In this document: piece after piece, positions 37,593 to 45,575 of the stretch
How the letters are laid out: each line of letters begins with the position of its first letter
Numbering within the stretch: position 1 is the first letter of the stretch
Assembly: GCA_001443005.1 (NCBI GenBank)
Contig: LEKQ01000008.1
Location: 26,851-90,850 of the forward strand
Length of the DNA: 64,000 bases
Origin: a bacterium GBS-1
Lineage (GTDB): Bacteria > Synergistota > GBS-1
Reading direction: 5' to 3'
Program-made: the position numbers and the translations under genes
The notes under the pieces: generated by a model
Database searches by the model: none
Told to the model about the DNA's origin: nothing
What the model saw: only the letters and a program-made list of their open reading frames with translations

Positions 37593-38021
37593 CTATAATT
37601 TTAGGTCTATTATAGCGCTTACTCCTACTCCCTGAACTCTCCTAAAGCGCTCTAAGGGGTTTTCAGAATCTATGGGAATCAAAATGTCAACCCTTGCCCT
37701 ACCCTGAAAGGAGACTTCCAACCTTGCCACTGCCTTGGTCTGGGCTACTGCGTTAGCCGAACCCGAAACCTGAGCCGCTCCTATATAAAGCCCGCTACCA
37801 ACGCTTACTATTGGCACCACCTTGGTAGCAGACATATTCTTGACTCCCTTATTAAGCGTTACCTCATTTATAAAAGAGTTTATGGGTTCAGCTAAACTCT
37901 TTACAAGCAATCCTCCCCCCACGACGCTTATGAGATCCCTCACGCCAACGGTATAAGCGATTCCAGAAAGAAGAAGAACCATCACGCTCACGATTATTAG
38001 AACACTCTTCCCCTTTCTCAA
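37593..38021 (-). CDS. Membrane-anchored protein of unknown function
   Basis: About 142 residues if it starts at the TTG at 38021, placed eight bases after GGAGGT; a longer start overlapping iclR is possible. One hydrophobic segment (SVLIIVSVMVLLLSGIAYTV) lies at the N-terminus. The rest has a glycine-rich stretch (VVPIVSVGSGLYIGAAQVSG) and a basic beta-rich tail ending GVGVSAIIDLKL. I do not recognise a family. It lies between iclR and the hydratase promoter, so it is probably co-transcribed with iclR. Confidence 0.55.
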   Translation of the reverse strand: MRKGKSVLIIVSVMVLLLSGIAYTVGVRDLISVVGGGLLVKSLAEPINSFINEVTLNKGVKNMSATKVVPIVSVGSGLYIGAAQVSGSANAVAQTKAVARLEVSFQGRARVDILIPIDSENPLERFRRVQGVGVSAIIDLKL

Positions 38022-38083
38022 GCTCACACACCTCCGCATAGGAACGCAGCAATATATCCCTTTTAAAACCCTAAGGGCTAAGG

Positions 38084-38863
38084 TCAAATGGGCTCCTTCG
38101 GCCTATACCCCAACTCGGCGGAGATCATCGCAGCTGCCTCAGTAACCAGCGCGACCGCCCTCTCAAGCTTCTCCCCTCTTAGGCGAGCAACAGGCCCCGA
38201 TACGCTCATAGCTGCACAAACCTTACCAGTGTAATCCCTTATGGGAGCAGCAACACACTTAAGCCCCTCCATAAACTCTTCATTATCAAAGGCATATCCC
38301 TGCTCCCTCACTCTAGCCAACTCAAGCTCTAAAGCTTCTGGATCGGTGATTGTGTTCTTCGTGAACCTCTTTAACCCCTTCTCTAAAATGATCTTCTTGC
38401 GCTCCTCAGCCGGCAAAAAGGCCAAAAGAACCTTCCCCACACCCGTGCAATGAGCGGGAAGGCGCGCTCCCACACGCGAAGCGATCCTGATGGACTGCTG
38501 GCTCTCCTGCTTATCGATGTAAAGGACCTCACCCTTATCAAGTATGGTAAGATGAACGGTCTCACCCAGTGCCTCCACGAGCCTCTGGATGTAGGGAGTG
38601 GCTACGCTTCTAACCTCCAATCTCATGGCTACTATGTTCCCCAACTCAAAGAGCCTAAGTCCAAGCTTATACTTGCCAGTGAAGGGAGATTGATCAACAT
38701 AGCCAAAATCGCATAAAGTGGAGATCAATCCATGCGTAGTGCTTTTGGGCATTTTCATTCTCTCAGCTATCTCACCTAAGGCCATCTCTCTTCCATTTTC
38801 CGCCAATAATTCAATTATTTTTAGCGCTTTAGCCACCGATTTTATATGATGTTCTCTGCCCAT
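38084..38863 (-). CDS. IclR-family transcriptional regulator
   Basis: 259 residues. The N-terminal winged helix (SVAKALKIIELLAENGREMALGEIAERMKMPKSTTHGLISTL shape) is followed by the IclR effector domain (LGETVHLTILDKGEVLYIDKQESQ, RLPAHCTGVGKVLLAFLP and CVAAPIRDYTGKVCAAMSVSGP). Such proteins sense small organic acids, often aromatic catabolites. Its own promoter leaves almost no leader. It probably controls the paaK and meta-pathway genes on either side. Confidence 0.92.
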   Translation of the reverse strand: MGREHHIKSVAKALKIIELLAENGREMALGEIAERMKMPKSTTHGLISTLCDFGYVDQSPFTGKYKLGLRLFELGNIVAMRLEVRSVATPYIQRLVEALGETVHLTILDKGEVLYIDKQESQQSIRIASRVGARLPAHCTGVGKVLLAFLPAEERKKIILEKGLKRFTKNTITDPEALELELARVREQGYAFDNEEFMEGLKCVAAPIRDYTGKVCAAMSVSGPVARLRGEKLERAVALVTEAAAMISAELGYRPKEPI

Positions 38864-38874
38864 CTTCGCACTAA

Positions 38875-38903
38875 ATTATAATAAATCTTTCCCATATTTG
38901 CCA
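38875..38903 (-). promoter_or_regulatory. Promoter of iclR, giving a nearly leaderless message
   Basis: On the minus strand TGGCAA (38903-38898) and TATAAT (38880-38875) stand 17 bases apart. The ATG at 38863 is only 11 bases past the -10 box, so the message would have a leader of about five bases and no ribosome binding site. Confidence 0.55.
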
Positions 38904-38907
38904 CCCC

Positions 38908-38927
38908 TTCTTAAAAATTTTTAAGAA
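38908..38927. promoter_or_regulatory. Perfect 20-base palindrome upstream of iclR
   Basis: TTCTTAAAAATTTTTAAGAA is a perfect palindrome just upstream of the iclR -35 box and downstream of the paaK stop. It may be an operator for autoregulation. As an AT-only hairpin it could also help to end the paaK transcript. Confidence 0.45.
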
Positions 38928-38931
38928 ATTT

Positions 38932-40164
38932 TTAGCTATTAACTAAGCGCTTTGCCTTACCAGGAGATCTCTCAAGGCTACCCGGTGGAAGGATCGTCAG
39001 ATCAACGGTAACACCAAGCTTATCCTTCAGAGTTTTAGACACCCTCTGGGTAAGCTCATCTACATCGCCATTAAACCCGTTAGAAAGCTCACACCTCACC
39101 TCAAGTCTCTTGAGATGCTTTCTCTCACCCACCACAAGCTGATAGTTCAAACTAAGCTCCCTAAAGCTTCCTAAGATCGCCTCTATCTGCTTCGGGAATA
39201 CGTTGACGCCACGAATTATGAGCATATCATCCGTCCTACCCTTAACCCTATCCATCTTCAGCCCCGAAAGCCCACAAGAGCAATCGCTGTAAAATAGTCT
39301 GGTTATGTCTCTCGTTCTATACCTTATCATAGGAGTCGCTTCTCTATTTAAGGTCGTTATGACGAGCTCCCCCTCCTCTCCTAAGGCGAGGGGTTTTAAG
39401 GTCTCCGGATCTATGATCTCCATTATGAAATAATCTTCCCTTATATGAAGACCCTCCTTATATGGGCACTCTATACCTACACCAGGTCCCCATATCTCGC
39501 TCAACCCGTAGCAGTCAAGAGCTATGATGCCTAACCCCTTCTCTATCTGAGCCCTCATCTCCTCACTCCAAGGTTCTCCCCCAAAGATACCCAAGCGAAG
39601 GGAAAGTTGGTCAGGTGAGATCCCCTTCTCCGCCAGCACCTCAGCAAGGTAAAGGGCATAACTCGGAGTAGAAGTTATAGCCGTGGTCCCAAGGTCAAGC
39701 ATAAGCTCTATCTGCCTCTCAGTGTATCCGCCTGAAGCAGGAATAACGCAACAGCCTATCTTCTCAGCTCCGTAGTGATACCCAAAGGAACCTGTGAAAA
39801 GCCCGTAGTTATAAGATATCTGGAAGATGTCATCTTTTCTTAAGCCGGCTATCTTTAAACACCAAGCCATAAGTTCAGCCCACTTCTCAATATCCCCCTT
39901 AGTGTAACTCACCACAGTGGGCTTCCCTGTAGTCCCTGAAGAACAGTGAATCCTCACAACGTCAACCAAGTCTACCGCGGTAACACCCCAGGGATATCCT
40001 TTCCTCAGGTCATCCTTAGTCATAAAGGGTAGATACTTTATATCCTCAAGGCTTCTTATATCCTCTGGGCTTATACCAGCTTCGTCCATCTTCTCCCTAT
40101 ACCAGGAATAACCCTCATAGGCTCTTTTAACGCTCTCCCTTAAGGCCTGCAATCTATCCATCAT
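38932..40164 (-). CDS. paaK: Phenylacetate-CoA ligase family (AMP-forming)
   Basis: 410 residues. The adenylate-forming P-loop is IHCSSGTTGKPTVVSYT, with EGELVITTLNREATPMIRYRTRD and a C-terminal PaaK domain (IIRGVNVFPKQIEAIL, then ERSPGKAKRLV). It activates an aryl or acyl acid with ATP and CoA; phenylacetate is the family substrate but the real one is not fixed. The length is slightly short for PaaK (about 430). A strong promoter and a structured leader lie upstream. Confidence 0.85.
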   Translation of the reverse strand: MMDRLQALRESVKRAYEGYSWYREKMDEAGISPEDIRSLEDIKYLPFMTKDDLRKGYPWGVTAVDLVDVVRIHCSSGTTGKPTVVSYTKGDIEKWAELMAWCLKIAGLRKDDIFQISYNYGLFTGSFGYHYGAEKIGCCVIPASGGYTERQIELMLDLGTTAITSTPSYALYLAEVLAEKGISPDQLSLRLGIFGGEPWSEEMRAQIEKGLGIIALDCYGLSEIWGPGVGIECPYKEGLHIREDYFIMEIIDPETLKPLALGEEGELVITTLNREATPMIRYRTRDITRLFYSDCSCGLSGLKMDRVKGRTDDMLIIRGVNVFPKQIEAILGSFRELSLNYQLVVGERKHLKRLEVRCELSNGFNGDVDELTQRVSKTLKDKLGVTVDLTILPPGSLERSPGKAKRLVNS

Positions 40165-40193
40165 CTACTCCAACCCTCCTTGATAAAGTTTAA

Positions 40194-40275
40194 GGCCGGG
40201 AGCCCCACCTTTTTGATGGAGCCCCCGGCCTCTATCAGCCAAACTTAAGGCTTTTCCCCCTCGACCCAAAGGGGG
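40194..40275 (-). other. Two GC-rich hairpins in the paaK leader
   Basis: In the 190-base leader between the paaK promoter and ATG lie two strong inverted repeats: GGCCGGG..CCCGGCC-type arms at 40194-40230 and CCCCCT/AGGGGG arms at 40256-40275. Neither is followed by a clean T run. They may end transcripts coming from the decarboxylase genes, or form a regulatory leader. I recognise no known riboswitch class. Confidence 0.45.
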
Positions 40276-40354
40276 TCAAACCGGAGACCCTATTCCTTGT
40301 AATAATAATAAACGAAAGAGTAAACGCAAATTATTTCCTTCATTCTTATTTTAG

Positions 40355-40384
40355 ATTATATCTTTGGGGAAGATACCTTGTCAA
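40355..40384 (-). promoter_or_regulatory. Sigma-A promoter of paaK
   Basis: On the minus strand TTGACA (40384-40379) and TATAAT (40360-40355) are separated by 18 bases. It starts about 190 bases upstream of the paaK ATG and just after the decarboxylase beta-subunit gene. Confidence 0.75.
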
Positions 40385-40400
40385 TATGCTAATGAAGAAA

Positions 40401-41525
40401 CTACCACCTTAATATAGCCAGCATGACCCCTGCTGCAACCGCGGTGCCTATCACCCCAGCGACATTCGGCCCCATGGCATGCATCAAGACGAAGTTCCCA
40501 GGGTTCTCCTTCTGAACAACCCTCTGACATACCCTTGCAGCCATAGGCACAGCGGAAACACCAGCAGCACCTATAACAGGGTTTATCTTCCTCTTAAGGA
40601 AAAGGTTCAACACCTTGGCAAATAAAACCCCACCAGCCGTGCTAGCCATGAAGGCCACAAGCCCAAGAAGGATTATACCCAAAGTTTTTAAGTTAAGAAA
40701 GCTTTTAGCCTCCATAGTAGCACCAACCGTAAGCCCAAGCATTATCGTCACTATGTTTATCAGCTCGTTCTGAGCAGTCTTGGAAAGCCTCTCAGTCACT
40801 CCACACTCCCTAAGAAGATTACCAAACATAAGTAAACCAATTAAGGGAACAGAAGCAGGAAGAAGAAGTCCACTAACTATCAAGGTCATTATCGGGAAAA
40901 TCACCTTCTCAAGCTTGGATACAGGCCTAAGCTGCTCCATAACTATCGCCCTCTCCTCACGCGTCGTCAAAAGATGTATCACAGGCGGCTGAATCAAAGG
41001 AACAAGCGACATGTAAGAGTAAGCAGCAACTGCTATCGGCCCCAAAAGATGAGGCGCAAGCTTCATCGTCAAATATATGGCAGTGGGACCATCAGCACCA
41101 CCTATTATCCCAATGGAGGCCGCCTCCCTTATGCTAAAACCCAAAAGCATAGCCCCTACAAGGGATATGAAAACCCCAAGCTGAGCCGCAGCCCCAAGTA
41201 TGAAAGTTATGGGATTGGCAAGCAAAGGCCCAAAGTCAGTTAAAGCACCTATGCCCAAAAATATCAAACACGGGTAAATCTCATGCTTCGTCCCAAAGTA
41301 TATGTAGTAGAGCAACCCACCCTCCTCCATTATCCCAGAAAGGGGAAGGTTCGCTATTATGCAACCAGTGGCTATGGGAACTAAAAGGAGAGGCTCAAAA
41401 CCCTTCCCTATGGCAAGGTAAAGCAACGTCAAACCAACAAGGATCATCAAAAGGTTGCCCCAGGTTAAGCCAGCAAAGCCAGAGCTCTCAAAGATCACTA
41501 CGGCCTTGCTTAACATACCCTCCAT
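40401..41525 (-). CDS. Na+-translocating decarboxylase beta subunit (OadB/GcdB/MmdB type)
   Basis: 374 residues with about ten to eleven membrane segments. Family motifs are [17 protein letters not shown], carrying the Na+-binding Asp in [19 protein letters not shown], and a C-terminal [16 protein letters not shown]. This subunit drives Na+ export with decarboxylation of carboxybiotin on the carrier protein. Neighbours supply the carrier, the gamma subunit and a carboxyltransferase. The substrate is set by that last subunit, here truncated. Confidence 0.92.
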   Translation of the reverse strand: MEGMLSKAVVIFESSGFAGLTWGNLLMILVGLTLLYLAIGKGFEPLLLVPIATGCIIANLPLSGIMEEGGLLYYIYFGTKHEIYPCLIFLGIGALTDFGPLLANPITFILGAAAQLGVFISLVGAMLLGFSIREAASIGIIGGADGPTAIYLTMKLAPHLLGPIAVAAYSYMSLVPLIQPPVIHLLTTREERAIVMEQLRPVSKLEKVIFPIMTLIVSGLLLPASVPLIGLLMFGNLLRECGVTERLSKTAQNELINIVTIMLGLTVGATMEAKSFLNLKTLGIILLGLVAFMASTAGGVLFAKVLNLFLKRKINPVIGAAGVSAVPMAARVCQRVVQKENPGNFVLMHAMGPNVAGVIGTAVAAGVMLAILRW

Positions 41526-41540
41526 AGCAAAACCTCCCCC

Positions 41541-42014
41541 TCAACCTATAACCACAAGGGTATCCCCAGTGTTCACCGAATCCCCACCAGAAACCGCAAC
41601 CTTCCTAACAACCCCAGAAACAGGCGCAAATATCTCATTCTCCATCTTCATAGCCTCAAGAACCAAAAGAAGATCACCCTTAGATACACTATCCCCCTCC
41701 TTAACCAAAACCCTCAATATCTTACCAGGCATGGGAGCAGATACCACAACCCCACCAGCCTGGGCCAGATCCTTAACCTCCCTCTTAGGCGCAGACACAA
41801 TAGCACCCGAAACCGGAGAGGAAGTCACCGCTGGCACAGGTTCAGGTGTAGGTTTAGGCGCTGGTGTAGGCGTAAACGTCGGCATAGATGGTGGCTGAGC
41901 CTGAACCTGAGGCCTGGACTCAACCCCCGAAGATAAAGAAGTTATCTCCTCAACCTCCACCTCATAACTTTTACCATTGATGGTTATCTTAAAGAACTTC
42001 TTATTCATGCTCAA
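41541..42014 (-). CDS. Biotin carboxyl carrier subunit of the decarboxylase
   Basis: 157 residues in three parts: an N-terminal segment ([17 protein letters not shown]), a flexible Pro/Thr-rich linker at about 40-75, and a C-terminal biotinyl domain with [17 protein letters not shown], where the Lys of MKM is biotinylated. It shuttles CO2 from the carboxyltransferase to the beta subunit. Overlaps the gamma-subunit gene. Confidence 0.93.
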   Translation of the reverse strand: MSMNKKFFKITINGKSYEVEVEEITSLSSGVESRPQVQAQPPSMPTFTPTPAPKPTPEPVPAVTSSPVSGAIVSAPKREVKDLAQAGGVVVSAPMPGKILRVLVKEGDSVSKGDLLLVLEAMKMENEIFAPVSGVVRKVAVSGGDSVNTGDTLVVIG

Positions 42015-42405
42015 TCCCCCCTATCATAGATTCTATCTTAGCGCTCTCCCTCCAAAGACTCCTTCCAAAATTAGGAACCCTCCAAACCCTGTAAACGTAA
42101 GGCCTACCACCGCTAAAAGCAGCTATAGCAGCCGCTATGGCAACTATATCCCCATCAAGGTCAGGCAACGAAACAGGCCTCGGCAGCTCCTCCTTAAGAA
42201 GAACCGCCTCCTCCTTCTCTTGAGAAGGTAAAGACCTCCCAACTTCCTCCACTTTAGGAGCACCTTCAAGAACCCGCGCAACATACTTTATAAGCACCAT
42301 CATCAAGGCTAAGCCACCTAAAACTAGAAAAACCATGCTCATCGCAACCACAGAAAGCCCTAAGGCACCACTTAAGCTGTTTAAAGAATCCATACCTAAA
42401 ACCAC
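42001..42405 (-). CDS. OadG-like gamma subunit of the Na+ decarboxylase
   Basis: 134 residues with one N-terminal membrane helix ([23 protein letters not shown]), then a charged cytoplasmic part ending in [21 protein letters not shown], a tail seen in OadG/MmdC-type subunits. It probably assembles the complex. It sits between the carboxyltransferase and carrier genes. Confidence 0.8.
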   Translation of the reverse strand: MVLGMDSLNSLSGALGLSVVAMSMVFLVLGGLALMMVLIKYVARVLEGAPKVEEVGRSLPSQEKEEAVLLKEELPRPVSLPDLDGDIVAIAAAIAAFSGGRPYVYRVWRVPNFGRSLWRESAKIESMIGGIEHE

Positions 42406-42409
42406 CCCT

Positions 42410-43243
42410 TTAAACCGGCATCACACCATGCTTCTTCTTAGGCCTACCCTCCCTCTTACCTAAAGCCATGGAAAGGGACTCAATTAAAGCAGGCCTGGTC
42501 TCCTCAGGCTTTATAACCCTGTCAACAAAACCACGCCTCGCAGCTACATAAGGATTGGCAAACTTCTCCCTATACTCCTCTATCTTCTGCCTCCTTACCT
42601 CCTCTGGATTAGAAGCAGACTGTATCTCCTTCCTAAAGATTATGTTCGCAGCACCCTCAGCACCCATAACAGCTATCTCAGCCTGAGGCCAAGCTAATAC
42701 CACATCAGCACCAAGATCCTTACTGCACATGCCAAGATAAGCTCCACCATAAGCCTTCCTAAGTATAACAGTAAGCTTGGGTACAGTGGCCTCAGAGTAA
42801 GCATAAAGCATCTTGGCACCATGCCTTATTATCCCACCCCACTCCTGGGCAGTCCCAGGAAGATAACCAGGAACATCAACAAAGTTAACTATGGGAATGT
42901 TAAAGGCATCGCAAAACCTTATGAAACGAGAAGCCTTGTCACAACTATCAATGTCAAGACAACCAGCTAAATGCCTCGGCTGATTGGCTATTATGCCTAT
43001 AGAGTAACCATCCAAACGAGCAAAACCTATAACTATGTTGGGAGCATATAGCTCCTGAACCTCAAAGAACTCCCCTCTATCCACAACAAGCCTTATAACA
43101 TCCCTAACATCATAAGGCTTGTTGGGATTAACAGGAACCACATCCCTCAAAGCTAACTCCATCCTCATAGGATCATCACCCAAAGACTCATAAGGAGGAT
43201 CCTCCATGTTGTTCTGAGGTATGTAGCTTAAAAGCCTCCTACG
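42410..43243 (-). pseudogene. mmdA: Methylmalonyl-CoA decarboxylase-type alpha subunit, N-terminal half missing
   Basis: Only the C-terminal 275-280 residues of a roughly 515-residue carboxyltransferase remain. Present blocks are GFARLDGYSIGIIANQP, FIRFCDAFNIPIVNFVDVPG, ILRKAYGGAYLGMCSKD and VMGAEGAANIIFRKEI, a propionyl/methylmalonyl-CoA carboxyltransferase pattern. Homologous wording (..RRLLSYIPQNNMEDPP) runs upstream of the first ATG to about 43243, so the ATG at 43207 is internal and not a true start. Family-like sequence then stops at the IS110 left end. The missing half is not on the other side of the element. A glutaconyl-CoA decarboxylase is less likely. Confidence 0.88.
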
Positions 43244-44657
43244 TAAAAATATAGTATAAATATTTTAGTCAAAAAGTAGGCAGGGCAGGACGACTTATCC
43301 AGCCTTGGCTTTTAAGCCATTTTAGGAGTCTGTCGCCTGCCTTTAACCATGATAAGTTGGTTGGGTTTTTAACCCTTGTCACCCTGGAGGTTTGGTTCAG
43401 CAGGCTCCTGCCCTCGCCTTTTAACCAAATCAATCGAAAGGAGGTTTTATCATGTCTGAAAACTTCTCCATCTTTGTCGGTATTGACATCTCCAAGGATA
43501 AGTTCAATGCCTGTGCTATCCAAAATCCTACTTCTATCATCTTCGAATCTGCTTTCGATATGTCCAAACAAGGGTTTTCCTCCTTTGTTCAAAAACTTTC
43601 CGTCTTCCCTAAATCTTCTATCCTTATCGCTATGGAGTCTACTGGCTGTTACCATCTTAACCTTCTTTCTTTCCTCTCTATCAATGAGTTCTCTTGTGTC
43701 GTGCTTAATCCTTTGCTTGTTAACAAATCTCTTCCTGTTGGGCTTAGGAAAACTAAAACTGACAAAATCGACGCTCGCTCTATTGCTCTTACCATCTTTT
43801 ACACTCATTACCTTCTTCCTGCTTCTTCTTTCCTCAACTCCGATTTTCGTGATATTGCAAGAAAAAAGGAAAGCATCACTCATCAAATCTCAAAAGTCCG
43901 ACATCGAAAAGCTTCTTTCTCTCCTCTTCCCTGAACTTGAAAAAGTGATCAACATTTACAATGATGCTATCTTGGATTTGCTTTCTTCTTTCCCTTCTGC
44001 TAAAGCTATCCAAAAAGCCTCTATTGATTCTTTAAGTGTTTTCTTTTCAAAGACAACCGGTAGAAAGTTAAAACTTACTCCAGAAACTCTTAAAGAACTT
44101 GCTAACAACTCCATTGCTCAGTACTGGCCAATGAAAGAGAAGATTCTTATTCAAACTATCAAAGAACTTCGATTTTTACAACAGCTCCTCAATGAGTTCG
44201 ATGAGATGCTTAAAGAATATTGCAAATGTGCTTCACTCAACCAAGATATTGAAATACTCACGTCCATCGACGGAATTGGTGAAAATAGCGCACTGTATTT
44301 TCTTGCCGAAGTTGGTGATATTTCAAGATTTAGCACTTACAAAAAACTAATTGCCTATTGTGGGCTTGACCCAAGCGTAGATGAATCAGGCAAACACAAA
44401 GGAGTCGTATATCCAAAAGGGGCAATGCCCACCTGAGACGAATAATTTGGCTAATGAGTGTGAATGTAGTGATACATAACGAATATTTTAAAGCATATTT
44501 TCAAAGAAAACGCTCGCAAGGATTAGTATACAAAAAAGCGATGATGAGTGTAGCACACAAGTTGCTAAGGACAATATTTGCTATGATGAAAAAGCGAGAG
44601 AAATTCCATATTGATCATACATTTTCGCCTTCTACTCAAAATTTAATTTTACATAGT
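43244..44657 (+). mobile_element. IS110-family insertion sequence (approximate ends)
   Basis: The element holds a DEDD-type IS110 transposase gene and about 200 bases of structured non-coding DNA upstream of it. The left end is set where the mmdA coding similarity ends, and the right end where group II intron sequence begins; true ends may differ by tens of bases. IS110 elements have no terminal inverted repeats and make little or no target duplication, so ends cannot be read directly. Base use resembles the right-hand piece. Confidence 0.75.
43276..43445 (+). ncRNA. Candidate bridge RNA in the IS110 left non-coding end
   Basis: Known IS110 elements (IS621) encode a bridge RNA in the non-coding end upstream of the recombinase. 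Here several helices can be drawn: TGGCT/AGCCA hairpin (43306-43319), ACTTATC/GATAAGT (43293-43299 with 43351-43357) enclosing it, GGGTT/AACCC hairpin (43363-43375), TTTGGTT/AACCAAA (43391-43397 with 43423-43429) around GCAG/CTGC (43400-43411), and GGGCAGGA/TCCTGCCC (43283-43290 with 43406-43413). Two stem-loop lobes fit the target-loop and donor-loop plan. The transposase ribosome site follows directly. Position and structure only; the loops are not assigned. Confidence 0.5.
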
Positions 44658-44660
44658 TGA
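43452..44660 (+). pseudogene. IS110-family transposase with two frameshifts
   Basis: About 402 codons in total. The N-terminal RuvC-like DEDD part shows VGIDISKDKFNACA, AMESTGCYH and KTKTDKIDARSIAL. The C-terminal Transposase_20 part shows LTSIDGIGENSALYFLAEVG and YCGLDPSVDESGKH, then LRRIIWLMSVNVVIHN. The frame moves by one base at an A run at 43892-43895 (one A too many) and back at 44415-44418 (one A too few). Start ATG follows AAAGGAGG by seven bases. The last residues may already belong to the neighbouring intron sequence. Inactive as read unless these are sequence errors. Confidence 0.85.
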
Positions 44661-45037
44661 CTCCTAAAGTTCAGTCCTTCACCTTTCGGCTACTATGACC
44701 TCTGCTGACTTCTGACGGTTCAACTACTCATCGCTGAGTAGGTTACCAATAGGTGTATCCGTCAGACCTCCCCGGGTAAGAGCGACCGCCTTCATCCCAT
44801 GTACTCGCCACATTTACTGCATGAGGTTCGGGTAGTGTAGGACTTCGTTTTGTTTTGCAAACTCGTCCACCTCGATACAGCCTTAGTATGTGGTTCTTGT
44901 CCATCGAGTCGGGACTTTGCCGCCAGCTTCCTTCAGATTCCACCTCACGATGGACACCCTTGCTTTTGGCTAATGGTTCCCACTACCAAGCCCATAGCGG
45001 ACTTTCACCGCCAAGTTGTCGCTCATGCCGGGCGCAC
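44661..45037 (-). mobile_element. 5' fragment of a group II intron
   Basis: Read on the minus strand from 45037, the sequence starts GTGCGCCCGGCATGAGCG and continues with GGCGGTGAAAGTCCGC, GGCGAGTACATGGGATGAAG, GGGGAGGTCTGACGGATAC and GAAGTCAGCAGAGGTCATAG, phrases typical of domains I to IV of bacterial group II introns upstream of the maturase gene. GTGCG fits the 5' splice consensus. The maturase and 3' domains are missing: similarity stops near 44661, where the IS110 begins. It is in the same orientation as the fuller copy at the right end of the window. Confidence 0.85.
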
Positions 45038-45068
45038 ACAAAGAAACGGTCTTAACGGACCGTTTCGT
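45038..45068 (-). terminator. Hairpin just upstream of the intron insertion point
   Basis: On the minus strand GAAACGGTC and GACCGTTTC form a nine-base stem around a six-base loop, followed by TTTGT and then the intron GTGCG. Insertion directly after a terminator-like stem is the habit of group IIC introns. It could also be a chance palindrome inside a former CRISPR spacer, as the CRISPR-like repeat abuts it. Confidence 0.6.
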
Positions 45069-45098
45069 GTTTCCATCCCTCATAGTCACTTCTAAAAC
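45069..45098 (-). repeat. Single 30-base CRISPR-repeat-like sequence
   Basis: On the minus strand the 30 bases begin GTTTTAGAAGTGAC and end TATGAGGGATGGAAAC. Length, GTTT start, and GAGG.ATGGAAAC end resemble Thermotogales CRISPR repeats as I recall them. I see only one copy, with no second repeat at spacer distance and no cas gene, so this is at most an array remnant. Confidence 0.45.
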
Positions 45099-45575
45099 CC
45101 GTAAAACCCTCATAAATATTATACCCCATTATTTTTGTTAAATTTGACAGTTACATTTGTAAAAATTAAAAATCTCGTATTTATGCCTTTTTAAGTTAAT
45201 CATGACCGGAAACTATCCCCCGAAAAAATGGCTAAATTTTTGGGTTTTACATAATCGTTACATATGGGTTTTGAAAAGTCTGGATTTCAAAAGCCTTTGG
45301 AAATAATGTTAATAGTTTATGACGCCATTGGGTCCGACGTGTGGCTTTTTATGTTTAGTTTATTATGCATTACCATTTTTGTTATATTGCTTTATAATTA
45401 ACTTAGTTCCCAGTGCGCCAATGGAAAAATATATTTTTAATCCGCTATGTCTAACACAAAAGTTTACAATTGAGAGCTCCCGTTTTCTGTTGCAAAAAAC
45501 AAAACTAAATATTACTATTGGTATAAATACTCTCAGGTTTTATCATCTTAAATTTACCTATGCTACCTTTGGAAG
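45099..45575. other. AT-rich intergenic stretch, nothing recognised
   Basis: About 480 bases between the CRISPR-like repeat and the true end of the HEAT gene. Short open frames exist but lack ribosome sites and family-like sequence. A TTGACA at 45144-45149 has no convincing -10. Probably decayed or non-coding DNA. Confidence 0.5.

Noticed and set aside
43269..43886. 205-codon minus-strand open frame across the IS110 gene
   Set aside because: It is antisense to the transposase and to the putative bridge RNA, with no start signal or domain.
45069..45098. CRISPR array
   Set aside because: Only one repeat-like unit is visible, so I list a repeat and not an array.
45144..45172. TTGACA as a promoter in the AT-rich gap
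   Set aside because: No acceptable -10 at 16-18 bases and no gene downstream on that strand.
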